Origin: Paenibacillus nanensis
GTDB taxonomy: Bacteria > Bacillota > Bacilli > Paenibacillales > Paenibacillaceae
DNA: 64,000 nucleotides
Reading direction: 5' to 3'
Assembly (NCBI RefSeq): GCF_003583765.1
Contig: NZ_QXQA01000008.1
Coordinates: 1-64,000 of the forward strand
This document shows positions 1-7,833 of this stretch, piece by piece; within the stretch, counting starts at the first letter, position 1; every line of letters begins with the position of its first letter. The position numbers were made by a program, and so were the translations under genes. The notes under the pieces are model-generated. The model did no database searches and was not told where the DNA came from. It saw only the letters and a program-made list of their open reading frames with translations.

Positions 1-1174
1 CCGAACCCCCCGAACCCCCAGAGCTGCCTGAACCGCCTGAGCTTCCAGGCCCCCCAGAACGACCAGAACCTTCGGCATTGCCTGACTTAGCCGGCTTCCA
101 TTTGCCCCTTGCCAAGGCGACGACAAATAGGAGCATCGGAAGCGCGAAGTGGGCGCTGAAATAGATAAACGTGAGATGCGGCCCGTTGGTGACAAAGTCG
201 GAGAAGCGCGGGATTCCCCAGAAGCTGACGGCGATGACCAGAACGGCCGTCGGCACGCTTATCACTTTATAGCTGGGGAGATTCATCCATTGGGCGAGGC
301 CAATCGTCAGCCCATATAACGTGACACATGTGCGCACGAACACGTCAACGACCCAAAAAAACATAATGACCGCGTCAAACTGCTCAATGAATTCAAATAA
401 CGTGAGATAACGGGCCAAGGTCATAAACGGAAAGCTGAACATCGGCGTCGCATTGTTCAGAATAAAAATAATCAACATCAATATCCCCGTAAGGGTGAGA
501 ATCGTAGCCGCCAAAGATTGCAGCAATCTCTTCAAGGCATGCTGACTATCGGACAGAAACGGCAGATAAAAGGTCGTGTAAATATACATAGGCAGCCAAA
601 GCTGCAAATACGCCGAGCTTCTTAGGATCGGCAGGATGCCGTTGCTCATGACCGGAAGCAAACGTCTAACTTCGATATCCTGGAAGAAAGGCAAGGCGAA
701 GGTCAGTACAATGGTAAGCAGGAGAGGCATATAGAGAATGGCGACTCTGCCGATGACTTCGGCGCCGAGTCGAACCGCAAAAACACAGACGAAAAACAAG
801 GAACAAATAATAAAAGCATGAGGGGTTTCTTTGAAAAAAAATTGGTTCATTAATTCGCCGAACTGCCTTGCCTGATATGCGTTTTCGAGCAGCGTGACAA
901 TTAGAAAGTACAAGCCGAGCAGCTTTCCGAGCCATTTCCCAAGGAGGAGAGGACTGTACTCGATCAGCGATTTGCCTGGGAAGGAGCGGTGGAGGCCGAC
1001 AAGCACCATAATTAACAGCATAGGAAGAATCGCGGCGATTATGGGTGACAGCCACATATCGTTACGGGCTAGCCGGTAACAGAAGGATGGGGCGCCCATG
1101 ATTGAAGTCGCGATAACCGCAAGAAACATTAAGCAAGCGAGCTGTACGGAAGACAGCTTCCCGCGTTCAAGCAT
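1..1174 (-). CDS. GerAB-type spore germination permease (3' end outside window)
   Basis: This is the B subunit of a GerA-family nutrient germinant receptor, an APC-superfamily membrane protein of the spore inner membrane. The frame is open from an ATG at 1174 to the window edge, with AAGGAAAGGGG just upstream. The product begins MLERGKLSSVQLACLMF and shows about ten hydrophobic segments, the normal pattern for the family. The visible C-terminal tail, about 25 residues, is almost only Gly and Ser with Pro and Arg, an unusual low-complexity extension. The stop codon lies outside the window. It is the last visible gene of a four-gene minus-strand operon with the A and C subunits, which supports the assignment. 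The germinant cannot be told from sequence. Confidence 0.88.
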   Translation of the reverse strand, partial: MLERGKLSSVQLACLMFLAVIATSIMGAPSFCYRLARNDMWLSPIIAAILPMLLIMVLVGLHRSFPGKSLIEYSPLLLGKWLGKLLGLYFLIVTLLENAYQARQFGELMNQFFFKETPHAFIICSLFFVCVFAVRLGAEVIGRVAILYMPLLLTIVLTFALPFFQDIEVRRLLPVMSNGILPILRSSAYLQLWLPMYIYTTFYLPFLSDSQHALKRLLQSLAATILTLTGILMLIIFILNNATPMFSFPFMTLARYLTLFEFIEQFDAVIMFFWVVDVFVRTCVTLYGLTIGLAQWMNLPSYKVISVPTAVLVIAVSFWGIPRFSDFVTNGPHLTFIYFSAHFALPMLLFVVALARGKWKPAKSGNAEGSGRSGGPGSSGGSGSSGGSGGS

Positions 1175-1199
1175 AGGCGTAACGCCCCTTTCCTTGGAA

Positions 1200-1424
1200 T
1201 CAGATGGTTTTGAAAACGATTTTAACGATAGGATCCATCATGTAATGAATCAACTGAATAGGTCCCGGCAAGTCGCGATTGAGAATCGAGAGAATAGCGA
1301 TCACAAGACCTATTCCGTACATGGAGAAATAAGCGACGGCAACGCGTTTATTTTTCAGTGAATGGTAATCAAAATAGACCGTTACCGCCGCAAGGCACAC
1401 AACAAGCAAGCAGAACAAAAGCAT
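1200..1424 (-). CDS. Small two-TM protein of the germination operon
   Basis: A 74-residue hydrophobic protein (MLLFCLLVVCLAAVTVYF...) with two predicted membrane segments, near residues 1-18 and 28-48. Its ATG overlaps the stop of the C-subunit gene in a TAATG junction, and the B-subunit gene begins 25 bases after its stop, so it is translationally coupled inside the operon. Small fourth subunits (D proteins) are known in some GerA-type operons and help receptor function. Whether this one is homologous to them cannot be decided by eye; the role is inferred from position and membrane topology. Confidence 0.7.
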   Translation of the reverse strand: MLLFCLLVVCLAAVTVYFDYHSLKNKRVAVAYFSMYGIGLVIAILSILNRDLPGPIQLIHYMMDPIVKIVFKTI

Positions 1425-2602
1425 TATGGATTGTCCTCCTCCACAAGAGCGTCAGCCCAGCCTGTTAAGCCGGTTCTTCGTATGCGCAGCTTGATATGGT
1501 ATTCGACTTCAACGTCACGAAGCAGTTCCCCCCAATCCGCTTTATCCGACAGCCACTCACTCGGATATTTTTGATGGAAAGCTTCCGCAAAACCAAGCAC
1601 ATCCGTCTGAGACTCCTTCGCCAGCTTGACCGCTTTTTCGATTCTTTGCTGCAAAAGCGCCGTAAAAGCATTCTCAATTTTTTTTATATCCTCGGGGCTC
1701 TGCGCGTTCAGAGTTGTCGAATTTTCCGTCAAATTACCGGCCGCCTCAAGATGCAGCTTAATTTTCCATTTGCCGTTATGTATGACCGGGGTTATCTTAG
1801 ATCTGCTTTTGAAAATATTGATGGACGCGTAACCCTCGTCATTGATACGGCTGGTAATCGTCGCTTCATTAATCTCGTCACGCAGCCAGAGAAGACCGCG
1901 GGTCGCTTTTACGGAGTAAGTCTGTTTCATCTTCAAACCGTGAAAGGCCGCGGATCCTAATAATGCCGGGCTTTGTTTATTGCCGCTCTTTTTCATGCCG
2001 ACGATCGGAATGAGCGCAGTGTGGGCTTCCTCCGACAAGCTGACCATCGTCTCGAGCAGCGTAATGTTCAAGCCGGTTTGAATGACGGCCATCTCGCGCA
2101 GCATTTCACCACTGTTACGTTCAATATCGGGCTGCCACTGTAAAATTTCCTCGGGCGAGCCTCTGCTCACGTACAAATTGGTCCGTTCCCTCGGTTGAGG
2201 ATGGCGAGACAAGTAGTCTAGCGGCTCCGTGATGCCATGCCTGGCAAGTCTTTCGCTAATGATGAAGACATCCGCATGTCCCCAAAACAAATTTCGTGAC
2301 AGCAGCTCCTGTAAACTGGCGGCAGCGTCTGCAGTGTCTTTTCCGACCGCGCTCTCGACGAGCGCTTTTGGCATGCCTTGCTGCTGTTCCCCCATTGAGC
2401 TTCCTGATTGGGAAGGATTGCCTGGCGAGAAGATTTGGACGGAGAGCCTGATCTGGTTGTTCTCCGTCAGATCAAAGCCTGCCGCCGTTACGATGGCCAA
2501 GTCGTTCACCTCAATTCGGTCCCAGCAGCCGGTCGTTAAAAGGGTGAAGGATGCACATAAAAGCAAAGTCATGATTTTGCGCAAGCCTGATGTCGTCAGC
2601 AT
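1424..2602 (-). CDS. GerAC-type germination lipoprotein
   Basis: This is the C subunit of a GerA-type germinant receptor, a lipoprotein on the outer face of the spore inner membrane. The start chosen is the ATG at 2602, seven bases after the A-subunit stop, with AAAGGGATG upstream; a longer upstream frame lacks this site. The signal peptide ends in a lipobox LTTGC with Cys at residue 26, followed by the family hallmark CWDRIEVNDLAIV. The length of 392 residues is normal for GerAC. The C-terminal part (QSPEDIKKIENAFTALLQQ, and the segment around DVLGFAEAF) also matches the family. It is coupled to the small membrane gene downstream. Confidence 0.92.
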   Translation of the reverse strand: MLTTSGLRKIMTLLLCASFTLLTTGCWDRIEVNDLAIVTAAGFDLTENNQIRLSVQIFSPGNPSQSGSSMGEQQQGMPKALVESAVGKDTADAAASLQELLSRNLFWGHADVFIISERLARHGITEPLDYLSRHPQPRERTNLYVSRGSPEEILQWQPDIERNSGEMLREMAVIQTGLNITLLETMVSLSEEAHTALIPIVGMKKSGNKQSPALLGSAAFHGLKMKQTYSVKATRGLLWLRDEINEATITSRINDEGYASINIFKSRSKITPVIHNGKWKIKLHLEAAGNLTENSTTLNAQSPEDIKKIENAFTALLQQRIEKAVKLAKESQTDVLGFAEAFHQKYPSEWLSDKADWGELLRDVEVEYHIKLRIRRTGLTGWADALVEEDNP

Positions 2603-2609
2603 GTTGACT

Positions 2610-4157
2610 TCATCCCTTTGTCTGTGGTCGTTTTGGTCTTGGGGCTTTAAGGCGCACCTTGTTCCGAATACCGCCGGTAAAGTGCGGTCTTTGATCATGC
2701 ATCCATCGAGGCGATCTTACGATGGTATCTCCGAGCTGCGAGAAATGCAGAGGAGATAGCGGGGATAAATAAGGAACGCCGAAGGAACGCAAGGCGAGCA
2801 GATGAATCGTAATCAGCATCGAAATAAGCACGATGCCGTACAAACCAAGAATGCCGGCTCCGAACATGATCGGAAAGCGGATAATACGAAGCGCCATGCC
2901 AAGCGGGTAGCTTGGGATAAGGAACGAAGCGACGCCGGTAATCGCGACCACCATAATCATCGGCGACGAGACGATGCCGGCCGATATGGCCGCTTGCCCG
3001 ATGACCAAAGCGCCGACGATACTGACAGCGGAACCGACTTGCTTCGGAAGCCGAATGCCGGCTTCCCGCAGCCCCTCGAAGGTGACCTCCATCAGCAGCG
3101 CCTCGAACAGCGCCGGGAAAGGAATCTGCTCCCGCGATTTCGCAATCGACAGCATGAGTGTGGTCGGCACCATCTCCTGGTGATAAGACAATACGGCGAC
3201 GTAGATCGAGGGCATAAATACGGCAATAAACCCGAACATCATCCGAATCCATCGTATAGCGGTCGAAACGGGCGAACGCTGATAATAATCTTCAGGCGAC
3301 ACCATCAGAATAAACAGGGTGGTCGGCGCAATGAGAGCGATGGGAGAGCCGTTCACAAGCACGGCAACCCGCCCTTCCATCAGCGCGGCAGCCACAACAT
3401 CGGGACGTTCCGTCGTCTGCAGCTGCGGGAAGGGAGAGAGAGGCTCATCCTCGATGAACTCCTCCACGAGCGCGTTGTCGGCCACAGCGTCAACGTCAAT
3501 CCGTTTTAACCGTTCCTCCATCTCCGCGACAAGTCCGGGGTCCACGATGCCTTCCATATAAGCGATCGCGCAGGTCGTTTTTGTATAGCGCCCGATTTTT
3601 AGCTCCTTCAGCTTAAATGCAGGCGATTGCAGCCTGCGGCGCAGCATGACGGTGTTGGTGCGAAGCGTCTCGACAAAGCCCTCCCGGGGGCCGCGAATGA
3701 CGCTTTCCGCCTCCGGTTCGTCAACGGAACGCGATTCCCATTTCGGCAGATTGAAGATATAAGCGGTTGACTGGCCGTTCATCAGCAGCAGCGTGCTGCC
3801 TTCCGCGATGTGATCGGACGCCTCCTCAATGGTCATGATGGATTGCGAAGGCTCAAGCGTGACCTCCATTAGAATGGAAGGCCATTCGGCGGGCGTATCG
3901 TCGCTGGTTCTCTGCTTAAGCGGCCTAACCAAAGAAGCGTCGATTTCTTGAATATTCGTCATACCGTCCACATACACCATGGCGAGCTCGGCCCCGTTCA
4001 CCAGTTTGAAGGGACGAAAGACAATATCCGCTCCGTTCGCATACAGCTGTCTAAGGACGCCGATATCCTGATCAAGCTTGCCGCTTAGCTTCTGAGCCAG
4101 CAGCTCTCTTTGCTGCTGCAGAGCCTTGTCTATAGGTTGAGGAGGCTGAGAAGACAT
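2610..4157 (-). CDS. GerAA-type spore germination protein
   Basis: This is the A subunit of a GerA-type nutrient receptor in the spore inner membrane. The first ~240 residues are a soluble domain, and the C-terminal half carries about five to six membrane helices. Recognisable family segments are PFPALFEALLMEVTFEGLREAGIRLP and VSPEDYYQRSP. The start at 4157 gives MSSQPPQPIDKALQQQ and has GGAGGG eight bases upstream; a longer frame back to 4298 has no ribosome site. The length of 515 residues is typical. It is the first gene of the operon. Transcription should come from the 161-base gap shared with the divergent gene at 4319, and forespore sigma factor control is expected for the family, but I could not assign a convincing sigma-G promoter. 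Confidence 0.93.
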   Translation of the reverse strand: MSSQPPQPIDKALQQQRELLAQKLSGKLDQDIGVLRQLYANGADIVFRPFKLVNGAELAMVYVDGMTNIQEIDASLVRPLKQRTSDDTPAEWPSILMEVTLEPSQSIMTIEEASDHIAEGSTLLLMNGQSTAYIFNLPKWESRSVDEPEAESVIRGPREGFVETLRTNTVMLRRRLQSPAFKLKELKIGRYTKTTCAIAYMEGIVDPGLVAEMEERLKRIDVDAVADNALVEEFIEDEPLSPFPQLQTTERPDVVAAALMEGRVAVLVNGSPIALIAPTTLFILMVSPEDYYQRSPVSTAIRWIRMMFGFIAVFMPSIYVAVLSYHQEMVPTTLMLSIAKSREQIPFPALFEALLMEVTFEGLREAGIRLPKQVGSAVSIVGALVIGQAAISAGIVSSPMIMVVAITGVASFLIPSYPLGMALRIIRFPIMFGAGILGLYGIVLISMLITIHLLALRSFGVPYLSPLSPLHFSQLGDTIVRSPRWMHDQRPHFTGGIRNKVRLKAPRPKRPQTKG

Positions 4158-4318
4158 AACCAAATCCCTCCAAGTGGACATTTGCTGACAACTAGTGTGT
4201 GCTGAGTGCATGAAAAACATGTAATAATTTTCTTGCATCGCCAAAATATTCGGAATGCCTGTGTACCGAGTTGACCATAATGGTAGATAGAAGAGCACTT
4301 TTAGGAGTTGAGAGATGC

Positions 4319-5005
4319 ATGTTTAGAAGATTAGCGTGGCTCGGAAAACTGATAGCGGCAGGGTTGATTATTAGCTTCCTGTCCATATGGACGACAGGTT
4401 ATATTGTGACGAGCTACGTCGAAACGCTGCTGAAGCAATTCAATTTGCCGGTAGAGGTGCCGCCAATGGCGATGTCGGGTGTTTGGGGCAACCTATGGGG
4501 TAGCGACCCTCTCCTCGTGTCCGACGTTGAGAGCAAGGAAAACCAGACCGCGGATGAAGAAGCGGCGGGCGAACAGGCCGAGCCGGAGGCGGAAGAAGCG
4601 TTCGGCGAGATCGAGGAGGCGCCCATTACGGATATCGGCGGCGGCGGCGGCAGCCAAGCGGCAAGAGAAGCGGCAGAGGAGGCGCCCGTTGCGGGAACCG
4701 AAGAAGGCGCTGCCGGTGTGCCGGGGGAGGGTGCTGGCGGAGCTGAGGGTGAACCGGACGGCAGCGAGACGGCCGTTACGACGGAGGAGCTGGAGGCGGC
4801 GAAGGATGAAATGAGCCAAGAGGACAAGGAGCTGCTCTTCGATTTGATCATGTCCAAGCTGCCGGAAGAAGCCTGGCTTTCGATCTCCGAGTACATGGAA
4901 GAAGGCCTGACGGAGCAAGAATTGACAAGCGTCGAGCAGATTATGGCGCAACATCTCGACACGGAGGAATACGAGCAAATGATGGAGATTCTGAAAAAAT
5001 ATTAA
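4319..5005 (+). CDS. Membrane-anchored acidic protein of unknown function
   Basis: I do not recognise a characterised family. The start at 4319 (MFRRLAWLGKLIAAG) has AGGAG 11 bases upstream; an in-frame ATG at 4271 is a weaker alternative. The 228-residue product has one N-terminal membrane helix (about 8-30), then a linker of roughly 100 residues very rich in Glu, Ala and Gly (including GGGGG), then a helical acidic C-terminal domain (about 165-228) ending QMMEILKKY with the repeated idea of EEAWLSISEYMEEGLTEQE. It is divergent from the germination operon and ends before a terminator. The order anchor, disordered linker, small helical domain suggests an extracytoplasmic tethered module. Confidence 0.72.
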   Translation: MFRRLAWLGKLIAAGLIISFLSIWTTGYIVTSYVETLLKQFNLPVEVPPMAMSGVWGNLWGSDPLLVSDVESKENQTADEEAAGEQAEPEAEEAFGEIEEAPITDIGGGGGSQAAREAAEEAPVAGTEEGAAGVPGEGAGGAEGEPDGSETAVTTEELEAAKDEMSQEDKELLFDLIMSKLPEEAWLSISEYMEEGLTEQELTSVEQIMAQHLDTEEYEQMMEILKKY

Positions 5006-5060
5006 TATTACGTTATGATGGCAAAGGTTGCCCCATTTGTTAGGGCTGTGTTAAAGTATT

Positions 5061-5096
5061 AGGCGAGTGATCCGACGGGAGAATTCGCCTTTTTTC
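5061..5096 (+). terminator. Weak intrinsic terminator
   Basis: AGGCGA at 5061-5066 pairs with TCGCCT at 5085-5090 and is followed by a T run. It lies about 55 bases after the gene ending at 5005. The stem is short and the loop is long, so efficiency is uncertain. Confidence 0.55.
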
Positions 5097-5146
5097 ATGT
5101 CTGGAATACTCAAATTTCTAAGCACAAGTGCAAAAAGGAGACAATC

Positions 5147-6739
5147 ATGACCGGTTTCAGGGACATGAGTCGCATGAAGAAAGTATGGGAACGTTCGGTT
5201 CAGTACTTTCGGAATATGCGCTCGAAAGACTTGAATGGGAAGACCGAGCAAGAAGCGGCAAACGTGATCGTTTCTACCTCACTTTGGCGGAAAAAGTCGA
5301 CTCTGTGGATAGGCGGAGCGGCAGTTTTGGTCACAGTTGCCGGAGTAATCGGCTATCAGCAATATACCAAGTATGTAGAAAGCAATACATTCGAGTTTTA
5401 TCACGTATATATGAACGGCGAAGTCATAGGAACGGTCGGAGCCCCGGATGAAGTGGACAGCTTGATCGCGGCCGAGACGGAGGAATTGAAGAAAGCGAAT
5501 CCGGACATTAACATGGTGCTGGATACGGGTGAGATTACATACGAGGCTGACAAAGGATTCAAAGCAGTACCGGAGACGGAAGCGACGCTCGCGAAGCTGG
5601 AGGGGAAGTTCACTTCGCACGCGGTTGGCGTAGAGGTCAAGATTGACGGCAAGCTGATCGGCGTCGTGAAGGACCAGGCAACGGCCGACAGCATTCTGAA
5701 GCGGGTGCAGAGCAAGTTCGCACCGGAGCTGGCGGCTGCCGCGAAGAGTACGACAACCGTTTCGACATTGTCCTACAGCGAGGACGGCAAGGTGCAGGCA
5801 TCTGCGGACGAGAAAGCAGCCGCGGAATTGACGGAGCCGGGCCGAGTGGTGACGGAGGTTAGTTTCGTAGAAGAAGTACAGGTTTCCAGCGTCGATGTCG
5901 CGCCAACCGAAATCGCGGAAGGCGAAGATGTCTACAAGAAAATTGTCGAGGGAAGCACGAAGCCGACCAAATATGTGGTCCAGGCGGGCGATTGTATCGG
6001 ATGTATCGCGCAGAAGTTCGATATTTCCCCTCAAGTTATTTACGAGAACAATCCTTGGATCGAGGATGACAAGATTACGATCGGCGACGAGCTGGATTTA
6101 ACGGTTCTAATGCCGGAGCTGACCGTCCGCACTGTGGAGAATGTGGTCGAGCTGGAGAGCATCGCGGCGCCGGTCGAGGTTCGCAAGAACGATAAGATGC
6201 GGGTTGGCGAGTCGAAGGTGATTAAAGAGGGCGTCGAGGGGACGCAGCGTCTGACGTACCGAGTGGAGAAGGAGAACGGCTACGTCGTCACCGAGGAGCT
6301 CACGAACAAGGAAGTGATCGTAGAGCCGATCACGGAAATCGTGGAGAAGGGCACGATGGTCGTTCTGGGCGAAGGCACGGGCAAGTTCATGATTCCGGTG
6401 AAGAATTACCGCATTACGAGCCGGTACGGCCAGCGTTGGGGCCGCCTGCATTCCGGTATCGACTTTATCGGCAACAAAAATATTCTCGCGTCGGACTCCG
6501 GGGTCGTCGAATTCGTAGGCAATCGGACAGGCACGGGCAAGACCATCATTATTAACCATCAGAATGGCTACAAGACGCTTTACGGTCACCTGAACTCCTA
6601 TAACGTGAGCAAGGGCGACAAAGTCGAGAAGGGCGACAAAATCGGCATTATGGGCAACACCGGCAACTCGACCGGTACGCACCTGCACTTCGAGATTCAC
6701 AAGAAGGGCACGCCGCAAAACCCGCTTAAGTACTTATAA
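5147..6739 (+). CDS. Membrane-anchored M23 peptidase with LysM and G5 domains
   Basis: A peptidoglycan endopeptidase of the LytM/M23 class, 530 residues. AAGGAGA precedes the ATG at 5147. Order: cytoplasmic N-terminus; one membrane helix (about 52-70); a YabE-like stalk region; LysM (about 275-320); G5 domain (about 325-405); C-terminal M23 domain (about 415-530). The zinc ligands are visible as H435 and D439 (HSGIDF) and H514 (HLHFE), with H481 (GHLNSY) and H512 as catalytic histidines, so the enzyme should be active. The LysM starts GDCIGCIAQKF, with two cysteines where GDTLWSIA is usual. It sits just upstream of the wal locus, separated from it by a three-gene efflux unit. M23 enzymes are typical WalR targets, but I found no clear WalR box here. 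Confidence 0.92.
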   Translation: MTGFRDMSRMKKVWERSVQYFRNMRSKDLNGKTEQEAANVIVSTSLWRKKSTLWIGGAAVLVTVAGVIGYQQYTKYVESNTFEFYHVYMNGEVIGTVGAPDEVDSLIAAETEELKKANPDINMVLDTGEITYEADKGFKAVPETEATLAKLEGKFTSHAVGVEVKIDGKLIGVVKDQATADSILKRVQSKFAPELAAAAKSTTTVSTLSYSEDGKVQASADEKAAAELTEPGRVVTEVSFVEEVQVSSVDVAPTEIAEGEDVYKKIVEGSTKPTKYVVQAGDCIGCIAQKFDISPQVIYENNPWIEDDKITIGDELDLTVLMPELTVRTVENVVELESIAAPVEVRKNDKMRVGESKVIKEGVEGTQRLTYRVEKENGYVVTEELTNKEVIVEPITEIVEKGTMVVLGEGTGKFMIPVKNYRITSRYGQRWGRLHSGIDFIGNKNILASDSGVVEFVGNRTGTGKTIIINHQNGYKTLYGHLNSYNVSKGDKVEKGDKIGIMGNTGNSTGTHLHFEIHKKGTPQNPLKYL

Positions 6740-6761
6740 TATCTATTATAGAAGCGAAGAG

Positions 6762-6802
6762 AAGCATGGCTTGGACGCGAGGTCCGGGCCGTGCTTTTTT
6801 TG
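6762..6802 (+). terminator. Intrinsic terminator after the M23 gene
   Basis: AAGCATGGC and a GC-rich inner stem (GGAC...GTCC) pair with GCCGTGCTT, followed by seven T residues. It begins 23 bases after the stop at 6739. Confidence 0.85.
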
Positions 6803-6814
6803 TTGCGCCCATAC

Positions 6815-6845
6815 TTGAACCTTACGCGACGTCATGTTTTATAAT
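6815..6845 (+). promoter_or_regulatory. MerR-type promoter with a dyad in a 19-bp spacer
   Basis: A -35 element TTGAAC (6815-6820) and a perfect -10 TATAAT (6840-6845) are 19 bases apart, the long spacer typical of promoters activated by MerR-family proteins. A 21-base imperfect dyad (6818-6838) fills the spacer; its half-sites are AACCTTACG and the complement AACATGACG, 7 of 9 identical. It lies about 40 bases before the MerR gene, so autoregulation is likely. Just after it is ATACCGGTAT, a 10-base perfect palindrome. Confidence 0.75.
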
Positions 6846-6886
6846 ACAAATACCGGTATATGTCGCGCGAAATAAAGGGGATGGTC

Positions 6887-7375
6887 ATGAAACGGAATTG
6901 GAAAGTCGGGGGAGTTGCCCAAATAGCGGGTTTAACGGTTCGAACCTTACGCTACTATGATCAGATCGGATTGTATTCGCCATCCGGACATACCGATTCC
7001 GGGCATAGAATCTATACGGATGCCGATATAGCGCGCCTTCAGCAAATTTTAGCATTGAAGGAGCTGGGCTTGTCTCTGGAAAAGATTAAATCCGTGATGG
7101 ATGGCAATCAGTTCAGCCTGCTCGATATCGTAACCATTCAAATTGCCAGCTTAAAAGAAAATATAAGCAGGCAGCAAAATCTTTTGCAGGAATTAGAGCA
7201 CTTGGCTTGCCTGATACAGAAAAATGAAACGTTGTCTGTTCAAGATTTCACGACAATTTTGAGCGCCATGAGGACAAGCCATCATAATTACTTTGCCGAG
7301 CGGCAAGCGAGCTGGAACTCCTATCTCGATCAGCTCGGCGATTATCTTGGCGAATCATCGGAAGACGCTCCTTAA
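6887..7375 (+). CDS. MerR-family transcriptional regulator
   Basis: A one-component regulator of 162 residues. The ATG at 6887 (MKRNWKVGGVAQ) has AAAGGGG at a normal distance; an in-frame ATG at 6860 falls too close to the promoter to be likely. Residues 5-75 are the MerR winged-helix domain, with the signature VRTLRYYDQIGLYSPSGHTDSGHRIY, followed by a coiled-coil dimerisation helix (about 85-120) and a C-terminal effector region without Cys-rich metal motifs, which argues for an organic ligand. It is followed after 17 bases by an SRPBCC gene and then an MFS exporter. The likely job is drug- or metabolite-induced expression of this unit. Confidence 0.88.
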   Translation: MKRNWKVGGVAQIAGLTVRTLRYYDQIGLYSPSGHTDSGHRIYTDADIARLQQILALKELGLSLEKIKSVMDGNQFSLLDIVTIQIASLKENISRQQNLLQELEHLACLIQKNETLSVQDFTTILSAMRTSHHNYFAERQASWNSYLDQLGDYLGESSEDAP

Positions 7376-7392
7376 GGGAGGACAATACCGTT

Positions 7393-7833
7393 ATGAACGA
7401 ACGATCTGTAAAGCACAATACCTTTGTTATCGAGAAGCATTATAAAGCTACGCCAGAGCGGGTGTATTTCGCCTGGTCAGACCCGGCTGCAAAAGCCCAA
7501 TGGTTTCCGAAAGCCGAGTTATTCGAATTTCGGGTTGGAGGCCGGGAATTTAACCGTGGCGGACCTACGAATGGTCCTATTTATACGTTCGACGCTTGCT
7601 ACCAGGAGATTGTCCCCAATAGCCGCATCGTCTACACGTACACAATGGATCAAGGAGACATACGAATTTCAGTATCCATAACGACGGTCGAAATCAAGCA
7701 GTCCGGGAGCGGCACTCATCTCATTTATACGGAGCAAGGAGCCTTTCTTGACGGGTATGACACGCCGGAGCAGCGCAAGCACGGGACAAACCTGATGTTA
7801 GAAGCGCTGGGTAAACGGCTGGAGGAAGAGTGA
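7393..7833 (+). CDS. SRPBCC (AHSA1-like) domain protein
   Basis: A 146-residue START/Bet v1-like fold protein of the activator-of-Hsp90-ATPase-homologue type. The family pattern is clear: IEKHYKATPERVYFAWSDPAAKAQWF near the start and GGREF in the middle, ending with GTHLIYTEQGAFLDGYDTPEQRKHGTNLMLEALGKRLEE. Members bind small hydrophobic ligands, and no enzyme activity can be claimed. AGGGAGG precedes the ATG at 7393. Its TGA overlaps the GTG start of the MFS gene by four bases, so the two are translationally coupled. Confidence 0.85.
   Translation: MNERSVKHNTFVIEKHYKATPERVYFAWSDPAAKAQWFPKAELFEFRVGGREFNRGGPTNGPIYTFDACYQEIVPNSRIVYTYTMDQGDIRISVSITTVEIKQSGSGTHLIYTEQGAFLDGYDTPEQRKHGTNLMLEALGKRLEEE

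Noticed and set aside
666..1055. Open minus-strand frame of 129 codons
   Set aside because: Out of frame with the clear GerAB-type permease on the same strand, which has the right start, ribosome site and membrane pattern.
4158..4318. Sigma-G promoter for the germination operon
   Set aside because: A GAATA element and an AT-rich -10 exist at about the right distance, but the -10 is too poor to claim.
4414..4978. Long minus-strand frames rich in Ser/Ala or Leu/Arg
   Set aside because: Shadows of the Glu/Ala/Gly-rich plus-strand gene; low-complexity coding gives open frames on the other strand.
5010..5146. A WalR box (two TGTAA-like halves) before the M23 gene
   Set aside because: Only single weak half-sites such as TGTTAAA; spacing does not fit.
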